DNA of 50,112 nucleotides from NCBI GenBank assembly GCA_017541465.1, contig JAFXYZ010000037.1:1-50112 (forward strand), given 5' to 3'. This stretch comes from a bacterium. GTDB lineage: Bacteria; Cyanobacteriota; Vampirovibrionia; Gastranaerophilales; Gastranaerophilaceae. Below the pieces are notes generated by a model. It saw only the letters and a program-made list of their open reading frames with translations, ran no database searches and was not told where the DNA came from. Positions 16,221 through 24,718 of the stretch are shown in pieces. Every line of letters starts with the position of its first letter. Positions within the stretch are counted from its first letter, which is position 1. A program made the position numbers and the translations under genes.

Positions 16221-17062
16221 TGAGAAGGTTTTTTAAAGGGCTGAGTATCCACTCCGTACTGATTTTCATTTGTATTTTGTCAATTTTTCCGTTCCTCTGG
16301 CTGATTTCAACCGCACTCAAAGGGGTTAACGAAAATATTTTCCAGTATCCCCCGCAGTTTATTCCCTCTCACATCACTTTTGAAAACTTTTCGGGAGTAT
16401 GGAAGCAGATACCTTTTCTTCTGTACTTCTTCAACAGTTTTGTTGTTGCGTTTTTTACGGTCGTCTTAAACCTGATTTTTTCCTCTCTGGCAGCATACCC
16501 CTTAGCAAGAATGGAGTTTAAGGGCAAAAATTTCGTGTTTTATCTCGTTCTCTCAACAATTATGGTGCCCTTCCAGGCTATTATGCTCCCCGTTTATCTG
16601 ATTATTTTAAAATTAAATCTTGTCGATACTGCAGGGTTTATTCCCGGGTATCTCGGGTTAATTCTGCCGTTTGCCGTTAATGCTTTCGGTATTTTCCTTA
16701 TGCGCCAGGCATTTTTGGGAATACCCAAAGAGCTTGAGGAGGCAGCCTTTGTTGACGGCTGTTCTGTCTTTAAAATATGGCTTAAAATACTTCTTCCCAT
16801 GGTAACACCAACTTTGGCGGTGCTTGCTATCTTCACCTTTATCGGCTCTTGGGGTGAATTTTTATGGCCGAGCATCGTCTTAACCCAAAAATCACTCTAC
16901 ACCCTCCCTGTCGGAGTAAACGACCTGCAGGGAATGTTCAGCGCAAACTGGCGCTACATTGCGGCAGGCTCAATAATTTCCATTATCCCTATCGTTATCT
17001 TCTTTGTTTCAATGCAAAAATACTTTGTTTCGGGGCAAAACGAAGGTGCGGTTAAGGGATAG
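16217..17062 (+). CDS. Sugar ABC transporter permease, MalG/UgpE type
   Basis: Partner permease of the preceding gene, translationally coupled through a 4-bp ATGA overlap. The 281 residues have six hydrophobic segments and an EAA loop (EEAAFVDGCSVFKIWLKILLPMVTP). The C-terminus ends with the family-typical QKYFVSGQNEGAVKG. It ends 11 bp inside the convergent histidine kinase gene. Confidence 0.92.
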   Translation: MMRRFFKGLSIHSVLIFICILSIFPFLWLISTALKGVNENIFQYPPQFIPSHITFENFSGVWKQIPFLLYFFNSFVVAFFTVVLNLIFSSLAAYPLARMEFKGKNFVFYLVLSTIMVPFQAIMLPVYLIILKLNLVDTAGFIPGYLGLILPFAVNAFGIFLMRQAFLGIPKELEEAAFVDGCSVFKIWLKILLPMVTPTLAVLAIFTFIGSWGEFLWPSIVLTQKSLYTLPVGVNDLQGMFSANWRYIAAGSIISIIPIVIFFVSMQKYFVSGQNEGAVKG

Positions 17063-17795
17063 GAAGTATAAAACCTAAAGAGCAGGAATTATTTTTGTTC
17101 TTTTTGGCAAAAACCGTTCCTCTGTGCGCGGATATAATCTGCTTTACGATATAAAGCCCGAGCCCCGAACCGAAACAGGATTTGAATTTTTTAAAACATC
17201 TCTCTAAATCTTCGGGCAGAAGGTAAGAAGCCTTATTTGTCGTGCTGAAGATGAGTTCATTTTGTGTTTTATCGAATTTTATTATTATCTCGCTGTTTTC
17301 GGGCGCATAAGCTATTGCGTTTGAGATAAGATTAACCACGCATCGCCTGATTTGGTGCTTATCCCCCGTAAAATAAGAGTTTTGCGTTTCCGTAATTAAG
17401 GATAAAATCTGTTCTTTTTCTCTTCCCAAAACAGAAAGTTCCGTCATAATATCATTTATAAGCTCTCTAAAGTCAAAAACCTCCTTTTTTAAAGCAATCT
17501 GGCGATTTTCAAACGAATAGAGAAAAAGAATATCCTGAACGAGGTTTTTCATATACCCGCACGAATTTCTGAGTTCCGCCAGTACCTCTCTCTGTGCCGT
17601 TGTTATTGTTCCAAAACTGCCCGAGAGGAATAAGTCGATTATTCTTGCCTGAGCAGACACGGGTGTTTTTAAATCGTGCACAAGACAGGCAAAATCAGAG
17701 TTTTTATCCTCTTCTCCCCTTTTAATTATTTGCTTAGTAATCATTTCCCAATTAATATTTCGTACTGTTTCAAAATTTAAAATAATTATATTCAC
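17052..17795 (-). CDS. Soluble sensor histidine kinase
   Basis: A 247-residue kinase consisting of only the HisKA dimerisation domain (phosphorylated His in LVHDLKTPVSA, about residue 40) and the HATPase_c domain (N box NLISNAIAYAPE, G2 box GSGLGLYIVKQI). There is no membrane segment and no PAS or GAF sensor, so its input must come from a partner protein. No response regulator is adjacent. The ATG at 17795 lacks a ribosome-binding site; an in-frame ATG at 17747 (MITKQIIKRGEED) is a possible alternative. Confidence 0.85.
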   Translation of the reverse strand: MNIIILNFETVRNINWEMITKQIIKRGEEDKNSDFACLVHDLKTPVSAQARIIDLFLSGSFGTITTAQREVLAELRNSCGYMKNLVQDILFLYSFENRQIALKKEVFDFRELINDIMTELSVLGREKEQILSLITETQNSYFTGDKHQIRRCVVNLISNAIAYAPENSEIIIKFDKTQNELIFSTTNKASYLLPEDLERCFKKFKSCFGSGLGLYIVKQIISAHRGTVFAKKNKNNSCSLGFILPIP

Positions 17796-17880
17796 AAAAA
17801 ATCAGAGAAAAAATTACCTTAGTGGGTTATTTTTTCTGAAATGTAGTATAATTATTCTGTAGTTTATAAGGCATTTTAAG

Positions 17881-18963
17881 ATGAAAAAAAGATTATTTTT
17901 TGTTATTTTCACACTGGTTTTATTCGCGCTCAACACATCTTCTTCTCAGGCAGGAACTGAAAAACAGGAGGGCATTAAGGTTTCAAACCCTATGTTTTCG
18001 CTGACTTTACCAAAAGAAATGAAGGGAAAATTTGTTGCTGAAAAGGGAAAGGATAATATACGGATTTTTGATAAAACCTCAAAAGAAGAGGGTTTTGGCG
18101 GTTATGCCTTTGGCGTTATAGCGTTTAAAGAGCCAAAAGACCACGCAATGATGCCGGGGGGAAAGAAAATCGGCGAGCTGACCGACAAAAAAGGTATTCT
18201 CTATGACATCGTGCTTGATTATCCGACAGATGTTCAGTATGACTATACCTCGGATAAACACGAAACCTATGATGTTCTGTATGATTACGGCGATTTTGCA
18301 GGTGAAAACCTCAAAGGAATAAAAGGTTCAACCTACTTTGATGCACAGGGAACAAGAGGGGAAGATTTATATAAAGATGTTCTCACGAAGCATTTAAAAG
18401 CCTTAGAGGAAAAATGGGATTCCTCTAAACTCGAGGAAGAGAATATGAGCTATATGTATAACGTTCTCTCTCAGCCAGCGAAAAAATCAAAGAAAAAAAC
18501 AGATGTTTTGGAAAAAGCCGGATATACTTATTACGACACAAACGGTGACGGGATAGACGAACTTTTGATAGGCGAAATTGCGCAGGGCAACTGGAAGGGA
18601 ATTATCTATGATATATACACGATGGTTGACCGCAGACCTGCCCACGTAGTGAGCGGTGGAACACGGGACAGATATTTTATTTGCGATGATGTTTTTATCT
18701 GCAACGAGTATTCCTCGGGCGCACTCGAGAGCGGTTGGCACGTTTTTACGCTTGTTGAGAACTCAACGGAACTTTTCCCTCAGGTCGGATTCAAATATGA
18801 CGGCTATACAAACAGAAAAAATCCGTGGTTTATTTCCTATAACTTCCAGGAAAATCAGTGGGATAACGTCTCTCAGGCAACATTTAAAGAGAGAAAAAAG
18901 GTTTTTGACAAGTATGAACGGTTCGATTTTGTGCCGTTTAAAACACTAAAAAACGCAAAATAG
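17881..18963 (+). CDS. Exported protein with a DxNxDG calcium-binding-type loop
   Basis: Function unknown. The N-terminus is a signal peptide (MKKRLFFVIFTLVLFALNTSSSQA, cleavage about residue 24). Residues 35-180 form a beta-rich domain. Residues 219-231 (DTNGDGIDELLIG) match the loop found in FG-GAP/VCBS-like and related exported proteins of gut bacteria, where it binds Ca2+. The C-terminal third is Tyr/Trp-rich. A TATAAT box lies about 35 bases upstream of the ATG. It converges with the nucleosidase gene, with no gap. Confidence 0.72.
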   Translation: MKKRLFFVIFTLVLFALNTSSSQAGTEKQEGIKVSNPMFSLTLPKEMKGKFVAEKGKDNIRIFDKTSKEEGFGGYAFGVIAFKEPKDHAMMPGGKKIGELTDKKGILYDIVLDYPTDVQYDYTSDKHETYDVLYDYGDFAGENLKGIKGSTYFDAQGTRGEDLYKDVLTKHLKALEEKWDSSKLEEENMSYMYNVLSQPAKKSKKKTDVLEKAGYTYYDTNGDGIDELLIGEIAQGNWKGIIYDIYTMVDRRPAHVVSGGTRDRYFICDDVFICNEYSSGALESGWHVFTLVENSTELFPQVGFKYDGYTNRKNPWFISYNFQENQWDNVSQATFKERKKVFDKYERFDFVPFKTLKNAK

Positions 18964-19734
18964 TTATTCGTTTTCTATAACAGAAATCAGCGAAGAAGCG
19001 GATTTTTTGGCAAACTCCTCTTCTTTTCCGCTGTATTCCTCTTCTGTTTCCGTAAGAGAATCGCAAATGGTTCTTATAACAAGAACAGGGGTAGAGTTTC
19101 TGTCCCCGACCTGCATAATAGCGCCGCTTTCCATATCCACCGCAGCAGCGCCAAAGTTTTGATTTAATTCGTCTTTTTTGGCTCTGTCCTCAACGAAAAT
19201 ATCACCTGTCGCGATTGTTCCCAAATGAACCCTGTTGCCGTTTTCGGTTAATTTATTTTTGTAAAATTCCGCTAAATTTCGGTCGGAAGAATAAGGATAA
19301 GGCTTTTCGCGGTCAAACTCCTGCGAAGTTTTCCATTTTGAATACTGCAAAAGCGCATCTTTTGTGTCGTGCTGGATAACATTTTCAGCAATTATTATGT
19401 CACCCGAATGAAGATTATCGGCTAAAGCGCCCGCAAGCCCCGTATTTATAATATATTTAGGGTTATATTTGTCGATTATAAACTGGGTGGTCATGGCCGC
19501 ATTAACTTTCCCTATCCCGCTTTTTGAAAGGATAACATTGTATTTTCCCAGTTTTCCTTTGGTAACATTTATTTGATTTTTGTTTAGAGAAGCAGGGTTT
19601 TTGAGGTGAGAGGCAATTTCAGAAACTTCACAGTCCATAGCACCGATTATAGCGATATTTTCCTCTTTAACCGACAATAAACAAACGGAAATAACCACCA
19701 GAATAAATATTAAAAATATAAAAAACTTTTTCAT
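18964..19734 (-). CDS. mtnN: Membrane-anchored MTA/SAH nucleosidase-like protein
   Basis: Predicted to split 5'-methylthioadenosine or S-adenosylhomocysteine into adenine and a thio-sugar. After an N-terminal hydrophobic segment (MKKFFIFLIFILVVISVCLLS) comes a full nucleosidase domain with IGAMDCEV (catalytic-site Glu equivalent to E. coli Glu12), NTGLAGAL, VDMESGA (substrate Glu) and RTICDS (catalytic Asp). The domain is complete, but bacterial Pfs/MtnN is normally cytosolic without an anchor. ISVC is a poor lipobox (Val at -1). The ORF can be extended to a GTG at 19749; ATG 19734 is preferred because the anchor starts there. Confidence 0.85.
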   Translation of the reverse strand: MKKFFIFLIFILVVISVCLLSVKEENIAIIGAMDCEVSEIASHLKNPASLNKNQINVTKGKLGKYNVILSKSGIGKVNAAMTTQFIIDKYNPKYIINTGLAGALADNLHSGDIIIAENVIQHDTKDALLQYSKWKTSQEFDREKPYPYSSDRNLAEFYKNKLTENGNRVHLGTIATGDIFVEDRAKKDELNQNFGAAAVDMESGAIMQVGDRNSTPVLVIRTICDSLTETEEEYSGKEEEFAKKSASSLISVIENE

Positions 19735-19866
19735 AACCGCAAAGTGCACCTAGGCATTTTTCGAATTTTCACATTCTTCATCTTTGTCAGCATCTTCTGT
19801 GTTTTCGTCCTCTATTCGATAGGGAACCTTCTACTTAAATTCTATTGAAAAACAACTGACAAGTCA

Positions 19867-19872
19867 ATTATA
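19867..19872 (-). promoter_or_regulatory. -10 box for the nucleosidase gene
   Basis: TAGTATAAT on the minus strand. It implies a leader of roughly 120 bases before the nucleosidase start. A non-initiating acidic reading frame remnant (19753-19830) lies in that leader. Confidence 0.4.
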
Positions 19873-19902
19873 CTATGATGTTCGGTTTACAAAAAAGAGG
19901 AT

Positions 19903-20139
19903 TTATTCGTAGTCAAAAAGTTGTGAAAGGGTAATATTTAGTCCTTTTGCAATTTTCACCAAATGTTTTTCAATTTGTACTCCGTATGCATTTCCCTGTT
20001 CTATTTTGAGTAAATATTCTTTCCTTATACACGTTTTTTTAGATAACTCTGATATGGTAACTTTTTTGCTTTCTCTTATTTCCTTAATATGAATACCAAG
20101 TTTTTTAAACTGCAATTTTATTTCTTCATTAATTCTCAT
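19903..20139 (-). CDS. XRE-family HTH regulator
   Basis: A 78-residue Cro/C1-type DNA-binding protein (HTH about 13-72: LGIHIKEIRESKKVTISELSKKT...EYLLKIEQGNA). It has an AGGAAAAG ribosome-binding site. It is divergent from the small AbrB-like gene. A perfect 18-bp palindrome plus a half-site lie in the shared 110-bp upstream region, the likely autoregulatory operator. It is the second such small XRE gene in the window (compare 9951-10172), and their sequences differ clearly. Confidence 0.85.
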   Translation of the reverse strand: MRINEEIKLQFKKLGIHIKEIRESKKVTISELSKKTCIRKEYLLKIEQGNAYGVQIEKHLVKIAKGLNITLSQLFDYE

Positions 20140-20184
20140 ATTCTTTTCCTATCCATAAACCGATTTTATTTAAATTATGTTTAA

Positions 20185-20219
20185 ACATTGTTTAATATAC
20201 AACATTGTTTAAACAATGT
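20185..20219. promoter_or_regulatory. Divergent operator with 18-bp palindrome and half-site
   Basis: ACATTGTTTAAACAATGT at 20202-20219 is a perfect palindrome. Its left half plus two bases (ACATTGTTTAA) is repeated at 20185-20195, giving a direct repeat with a 17-bp period. It lies between the XRE gene and the AbrB-like gene. Confidence 0.65.
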
Positions 20220-20249
20220 AAAGTATTTGTAAAAACAAAAAGAGGGGTT

Positions 20250-20408
20250 ATGAAGAAAAAATTTACTAAAATAGGGAATAGTTGGGCAATGTTATTCACA
20301 AAAACAATGCTTGAAATGTTAGATGTTAATCCTGAAAACGAACAAGTCGAAATTGAATTTGAGAAAAAAGTTCTTAAAATGGAAAAGAGTAAAAAAGATT
20401 TGTCATAA
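20250..20408 (+). CDS. Small AbrB/MazE-type DNA-binding protein
   Basis: A 52-residue protein with the swapped-hairpin AbrB/MazE signature FTKIGNSWAMLFTKTMLEMLDV (about 5-26), followed by a short acidic-basic tail. Such proteins are antitoxins or transition regulators. No toxin frame follows before the tRNA, so it is an orphan. The chosen ATG has GAGGGG a few bases upstream. The frame extends to 20205, but that region is operator DNA. Confidence 0.7.
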   Translation: MKKKFTKIGNSWAMLFTKTMLEMLDVNPENEQVEIEFEKKVLKMEKSKKDLS

Positions 20409-20443
20409 ACTCCGCTTTGCATAATTTTTAGACAATAAAAAAA

Positions 20444-20532
20444 CGGAGAAACAGGGATTCGAACCCTGGATGCAGATTACTCCACATAACACCTTAGCAG
20501 GGTGCCGCCTTCAGCCACTCGGCCATTTCTCC
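20444..20532 (-). tRNA. tRNA-Ser (anticodon GCT)
   Basis: An 89-base class II tRNA on the minus strand. The acceptor stem GGAGAAA pairs with TTTCTCC with discriminator G. The D-arm (GGCCGAGTGGCTGAAGGC), anticodon loop CTGCTAA (anticodon GCT, reading AGC/AGT), a long variable arm and T-loop GGTTCGAATCC are all present. CCA is not encoded. It lies between the ftsX gene and the AbrB-like gene. Confidence 0.97.
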
Positions 20533-20611
20533 ATTTTTTATTAAATTTTCATTTATTTGACACTCGCGTGTCTGTTTCGATTATAACCAAAACACTTTTT
20601 TTGGTCAATAA

Positions 20612-21517
20612 TTACACCTGCAAATGTTTTTTGATAGACATCAAACTTCCGCCAGCGCTGAAAAATACGGCTATCACAAACATCGAAAGCACAACAAGGT
20701 TCAGCGCAAACTCAGGCGGCGGCACCATAAAGAAATCGTGCATCTTCTGCAACGCCCCCTGAAGTGTATTCAACGGCAAAAGTGACAAAAGCGCCCCTAC
20801 AAACCCATAAGTCGCACCCTGCAAAATTAGGGGAATCTTGATATACCAGTTACTTACCCCCATCAGTCGCATAATCTCGATTTCGTCTTTTCTCGCCTGG
20901 ATAACGAGCTGAATAGTACTGTTAATAATAACTATTGTTAAAATCGCAACAATAAACACGACCAAAACAGTTACCGTATTAAACACGTGGGTAAACGTTT
21001 GTATTTTATCCGCAATATCCGAGGCATAATTCAAATCCTGAACCCCCGGAATTTTTTTAATCTCATCACAAACGGCAGGGATATTGCTCGTCGTATCAAC
21101 CTTAACGTGCAAAGTATCGGGCAGAGGATTCTTCATATCCGCCAAATCAATGTCCTTCTTCATATCCTGCCATGCCTGCTCCTTCGGAATGAGGGTTATA
21201 TCCTCAACCGACTCGAGCTTGCTTATCCTCTTTGAAATCAGGTCAGTATCGCCATTTTGGGCAACATAAACCGAAATTTCGAGAGAATCGCCCATCTTAT
21301 CAACAAGCGAATTAAGGGTAAAAGTCGTTCTGAAGAGAGCTCCGAAAATCGTCAGAATAGCAGCCATCGCGGCAATAATAGCAATATTCATAATCCCCGT
21401 TCGTCTTATCCCGCTCACTGTCTCCATCAACAGACGATACAAAATTCTGACCTCGGTCATATACTTTTGAGGGATATGCTTTTTGACGGTATTTTTAATC
21501 ATTGTTCTTTTACGCAT
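20612..21517 (-). CDS. ftsX: Cell-division ABC permease FtsX
   Basis: Membrane partner of FtsE in the divisome complex that activates septal peptidoglycan hydrolases. The 301 residues show the first hydrophobic segment at about 42-64, an extracytoplasmic loop of about 110 residues (SLEISVYVAQNGDTD...), and three C-terminal membrane segments, the family topology. It overlaps ftsE by 8 bp. M6 is a possible alternative start. It is the last gene of the minus-strand cluster. Confidence 0.94.
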   Translation of the reverse strand: MRKRTMIKNTVKKHIPQKYMTEVRILYRLLMETVSGIRRTGIMNIAIIAAMAAILTIFGALFRTTFTLNSLVDKMGDSLEISVYVAQNGDTDLISKRISKLESVEDITLIPKEQAWQDMKKDIDLADMKNPLPDTLHVKVDTTSNIPAVCDEIKKIPGVQDLNYASDIADKIQTFTHVFNTVTVLVVFIVAILTIVIINSTIQLVIQARKDEIEIMRLMGVSNWYIKIPLILQGATYGFVGALLSLLPLNTLQGALQKMHDFFMVPPPEFALNLVVLSMFVIAVFFSAGGSLMSIKKHLQV

Positions 21518-22184
21518 AAGTACCTGCCTGCATATCTCTTATGATATGTCCCTTATCGAGCGTAATAACACGTTTTCTGAAGTGGTCAACTATCGCTCTG
21601 TCGTGCGTGGAAACGATTACGGTAATTCCCTTTGAGTTAATCTGCTCGAGAATCTGCATAATTTCCATTGAGTTATTCGGGTCAAGATTACCCGTAGGCT
21701 CATCCGCAATCAGCAACGGAGGTCCGTTAACAATAGCCCTTGCAATACTAACTCTCTGTTGCTCTCCACCCGAAAGCTCGGAGGGTTTTGCCTTCATCTT
21801 GGAGGAAAGCCCGACTATTTTCAGCGCGCCCATAACTCTTTCTTCAATTTCCTTTGAGCGCATCCCTAAAGTTCTTATAACATAAGCGATATTGTCATAA
21901 ACACTGATGTTATTCAAAAGTTTATAGTCCTGAAAGACAATACCCATACATCTTCTGATGTTCGGCACTTTGTCATTCGGCAGTTTTGCAACGTTGACAT
22001 TACCTATCATAACAGTACCGACAGTCGGAACTTCCTCTCTGTAAAGAAGTTTCAGAAGTGTCGATTTTCCTGCACCGCTCGAGCCCGTCAAAAAGACAAA
22101 CTCGCTTGCCATAATGTCAAGGTCAATGTCCTTCAGCGCATATGCTGATTTATATTTTTTTGATACGTTTCTCAGTTGAATCAT
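21510..22184 (-). CDS. ftsE: Cell-division ATPase FtsE
   Basis: ATP-binding subunit of FtsEX. The 224 residues have Walker A GSSGAGKSTLL (about 34-44), the Q-loop IVFQDYKLL, signature LSGGEQQRVSIARA, Walker B LLIADEPTGNLDP and the switch His in VSTHD. The start overlaps the preceding transketolase stop by 4 bp (ATGA) and its own end overlaps ftsX, so cell-division and carbon-metabolism genes are translationally linked here. Confidence 0.95.
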   Translation of the reverse strand: MIQLRNVSKKYKSAYALKDIDLDIMASEFVFLTGSSGAGKSTLLKLLYREEVPTVGTVMIGNVNVAKLPNDKVPNIRRCMGIVFQDYKLLNNISVYDNIAYVIRTLGMRSKEIEERVMGALKIVGLSSKMKAKPSELSGGEQQRVSIARAIVNGPPLLIADEPTGNLDPNNSMEIMQILEQINSKGITVIVSTHDRAIVDHFRKRVITLDKGHIIRDMQAGTYA

Positions 22185-23116
22185 TTTATAAATTCCGTTA
22201 TTGTTTCTGATAATTTTCCTGCGGTCAGTCCGTAGAACTCAAGCAGTTCTTTGGCTTTACCGCTTTGCCCGAACTCATCATTTATCCCTATCCGCTTTAA
22301 CAGTGTCGGCTGATTTTCGCTCAGAACCTCGCTGACCGCAGAGCCCAAGCCCCCGATAACAGAGTGGTTTTCAACAGTTACTACTCTCTTTGTCTTTTTC
22401 GCTGACTCAAGAACAGTCTCTTTATCAATCGGCTTGACGACGGGAAGGTGAATGACTTCGGCATTAATTCCCTTATCACTTAATATCTTAGCACAATCCA
22501 AAACTTCAACCAAGGTGTCTCCGTTGGAAATAATCGTGACATCCTTGCCCTCTTTGAGTTTGACGGCTTTTTTAATGTTAAATTTATATGAAGTGTCGAA
22601 AATATCCGCCAGTTCTGTTCTGGCAATTCTGATATATACAGGTCCGTCATATTCAGCCGCAAATTCTATTGCCTGTTTTGTTTCCTCGCTGTCAGCAGGA
22701 ATAATTACAGTCATATTCGGTATTGAGCGCATTAAGGAAATATCCTCGAGCGCCTGGTGGCTTGCGCCGTCTTCCCCGACCGTTATTCCGCCATGGGTAG
22801 CGCAGATTTTAACATTGAGTTTTGAATAGCAGATACTGTTTCTGATTTGCTCCCATGCCCGCCCCGAAGCAAACATTGCGAAGGTCGAAACAAAGGGAAT
22901 TTTGCCGACAGTTGAAAGCCCTGCCGCCGTTGTCATCAGGTCCTGTTCGGCTATTCCGACATTGAAAAACCTGTCGGGAAACTCTTTTGCAAACATTTTT
23001 GTCTGGGTGGAGCAGGATAAATCAGCATCCATAACAACGATATTTTTGTTCTTTTGCCCCAGCGCAACAAGAGTTTTTCCGTATTCTGCCCTTGGAGATT
23101 TAAAAGTTCTTTCCAT
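22181..23116 (-). CDS. Transketolase, C-terminal subunit
   Basis: Pyrimidine-binding and C-terminal domains of a split transketolase (311 residues). The RFFNVGIAEQDLM motif carries the catalytic Glu that activates thiamine diphosphate. THGGITVGEDGASHQALEDIS is the substrate-site stretch. With the N-terminal subunit upstream it forms the two-carbon transferase of the non-oxidative pentose-phosphate pathway. It starts within the stop of the N-terminal gene (TAATG). Confidence 0.93.
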   Translation of the reverse strand: MERTFKSPRAEYGKTLVALGQKNKNIVVMDADLSCSTQTKMFAKEFPDRFFNVGIAEQDLMTTAAGLSTVGKIPFVSTFAMFASGRAWEQIRNSICYSKLNVKICATHGGITVGEDGASHQALEDISLMRSIPNMTVIIPADSEETKQAIEFAAEYDGPVYIRIARTELADIFDTSYKFNIKKAVKLKEGKDVTIISNGDTLVEVLDCAKILSDKGINAEVIHLPVVKPIDKETVLESAKKTKRVVTVENHSVIGGLGSAVSEVLSENQPTLLKRIGINDEFGQSGKAKELLEFYGLTAGKLSETITEFIK

Positions 23117-23961
23117 TAGTTTTGCCCTCCAAGTTCTGTTAGTGCCTGTGCAAGCTGTTCGTCATTAGGTGCTTTTCCGTGCCATCCTGCCTGATTTTCC
23201 ATAAAGGATACCCCTTTTCCCTTGATTGTGTTGGCAATAATGACTGTCGGCTTATGATTTTTTAACTGTTTTGCAATTTCTGTTGTCAGATAGATTTCGT
23301 TAAAGTCGTGTCCGTTAATTTCAAAGGCATTCCAGCCAAACGCCCTGAATTTTTCGGCAGCGCTTCCGATTTCTTTAATATCCTCGGTGGAACCGTCTAT
23401 CTGGAGTTTATTTCTGTCCACGAAGGCTATTAAGTTATCAAGTTTCTTTGCGTTTGCGTTCATAACAGCTTCCCAGACACTGCCTTCTTCGATTTCACCA
23501 TCGCCCATAAGCACAAAAACTTTGGCATCGTTGTTATCCAGCCTGAGCCCTAGCGCCATACCGACACCCATTGAGAGCCCCTGACCGAGTGAGCCTGTTG
23601 AAACCTCAACCCCATCGAGTTTATGAGCGCAGGGGTGTCCCTGAAGTCTTGAGCCCAGTTGTCTGAAAGTCATTAATTCCTTTTCGTCAAAAAATCCTGC
23701 CTGCGCCATAACGGAATAGAGCGCAGCGGAGGCGTGTCCTTTTGAGAGGATAAATCGGTCTCTTTTATCGTAGTTTTTGTCGGTTTTATCAACGACAACC
23801 CTCATACATTTTGAATAGAGAACATTTAAAATATCAATACACGACAAACTCCCACCGGGATGTCCCGATTTTGCGGAGTGTATCATCGTCAGAATTTCCC
23901 GTCTGAGTTTTTTTGACGACTGAGTTAAAGAATTAATTTCGCTTTCGCTTAACCCTTGCAT
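23116..23961 (-). CDS. Transketolase, N-terminal subunit
   Basis: Thiamine-diphosphate-binding half of the split transketolase (281 residues). HSAKSGHPGGSLSCIDIL lies near the N-terminus, and the cofactor/Mg2+ motif is GDGEIEEGSVWEA followed by N (about 154-172). ATG has AGGGA five bases upstream. Split transketolases are common in anaerobes and archaea. It lies 13 bp downstream of the glycosyltransferase gene. Confidence 0.94.
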   Translation of the reverse strand: MQGLSESEINSLTQSSKKLRREILTMIHSAKSGHPGGSLSCIDILNVLYSKCMRVVVDKTDKNYDKRDRFILSKGHASAALYSVMAQAGFFDEKELMTFRQLGSRLQGHPCAHKLDGVEVSTGSLGQGLSMGVGMALGLRLDNNDAKVFVLMGDGEIEEGSVWEAVMNANAKKLDNLIAFVDRNKLQIDGSTEDIKEIGSAAEKFRAFGWNAFEINGHDFNEIYLTTEIAKQLKNHKPTVIIANTIKGKGVSFMENQAGWHGKAPNDEQLAQALTELGGQN

Positions 23962-23974
23962 AACAATCCCTTTT

Positions 23975-24718
23975 TTATCTTTTGTTCATATCCATTATAA
24001 CTTTAAACAGGAATAAAGGCAAAGTGGGAAATATCCGCTTAAACCTTTTTGGCTCTTTTATTGTCCGGTATAACCATTCGAGCCAGAGTTTTCTGAAAAT
24101 CAACGGTGCACGCTCAATCCGTCCTGCCCATACGTCAAAACTTCCGCCGACACCAATGAAAATACTTTCCTTTAAAACTTCTCTTGCGCGCTTTATGAAA
24201 AATTCCTGCTTGGGTGACCCCAAAGCAACCAGTACAAGAGAAGGCTCTGAGGATGCAAGTGCGCCAATTATTTCCCCTTCTTCTTCAGAGGTAAAAAATC
24301 CGTTTCTTGAATAGGAAATTTTCAGATTTTCATATTTTTTTGTTAAATTTGAAACCGCATCCTCTAAAATATCCTGTTTAGTTCCTATCAGGGCGACATT
24401 TAAACCGTTTTTGGCGCAATATTCAATTAAAGCGGAAGAAAGCTCAACCCCGGGAATTGTCGGCTGGTTAATCCCCTTCAGTTTTAAAGCTAATTTAACC
24501 CCGACACCATCAGGAACAACAAATTCCGCGTCAAAAATAATTTCTTTAAAATCACTGTTTTTCTGGGCGGTTTCAAACATCTCAGGGTTAATGGTTACCA
24601 CCTGAGCGCCTTTTTTCGATTCTATATAACCGATAATAGCTTCAACACAAGAGCTGAAGTCAAAAAGATTGACATCAATCCCAAGCACTTTAGCGGTTTT
24701 GAAGTTTTTATCTACCAT
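23975..24718 (-). CDS. WecG/TagA/CpsF-family glycosyltransferase (GT26)
   Basis: Likely transfers an N-acetylhexosamine-type sugar (ManNAc/ManNAcA in characterised members) onto a lipid-linked GlcNAc during surface glycan assembly at the inner membrane. The 247 residues carry the family hallmarks TINPEMFETAQKN, VVPDGVGVKLALKL (catalytic Asp), PGVELS and LVALGSPKQEFFI. The exact sugar cannot be read from sequence. It overlaps the LOG gene by 7 bp. Confidence 0.88.
   Translation of the reverse strand: MVDKNFKTAKVLGIDVNLFDFSSCVEAIIGYIESKKGAQVVTINPEMFETAQKNSDFKEIIFDAEFVVPDGVGVKLALKLKGINQPTIPGVELSSALIEYCAKNGLNVALIGTKQDILEDAVSNLTKKYENLKISYSRNGFFTSEEEGEIIGALASSEPSLVLVALGSPKQEFFIKRAREVLKESIFIGVGGSFDVWAGRIERAPLIFRKLWLEWLYRTIKEPKRFKRIFPTLPLFLFKVIMDMNKR

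Noticed and set aside
19753-19830. 26-codon acidic frame upstream of the nucleosidase (ends just before GTG 19749)
   Set aside because: No ATG, GTG or TTG in it and a stop codon directly upstream; at best a gene remnant or leader sequence.
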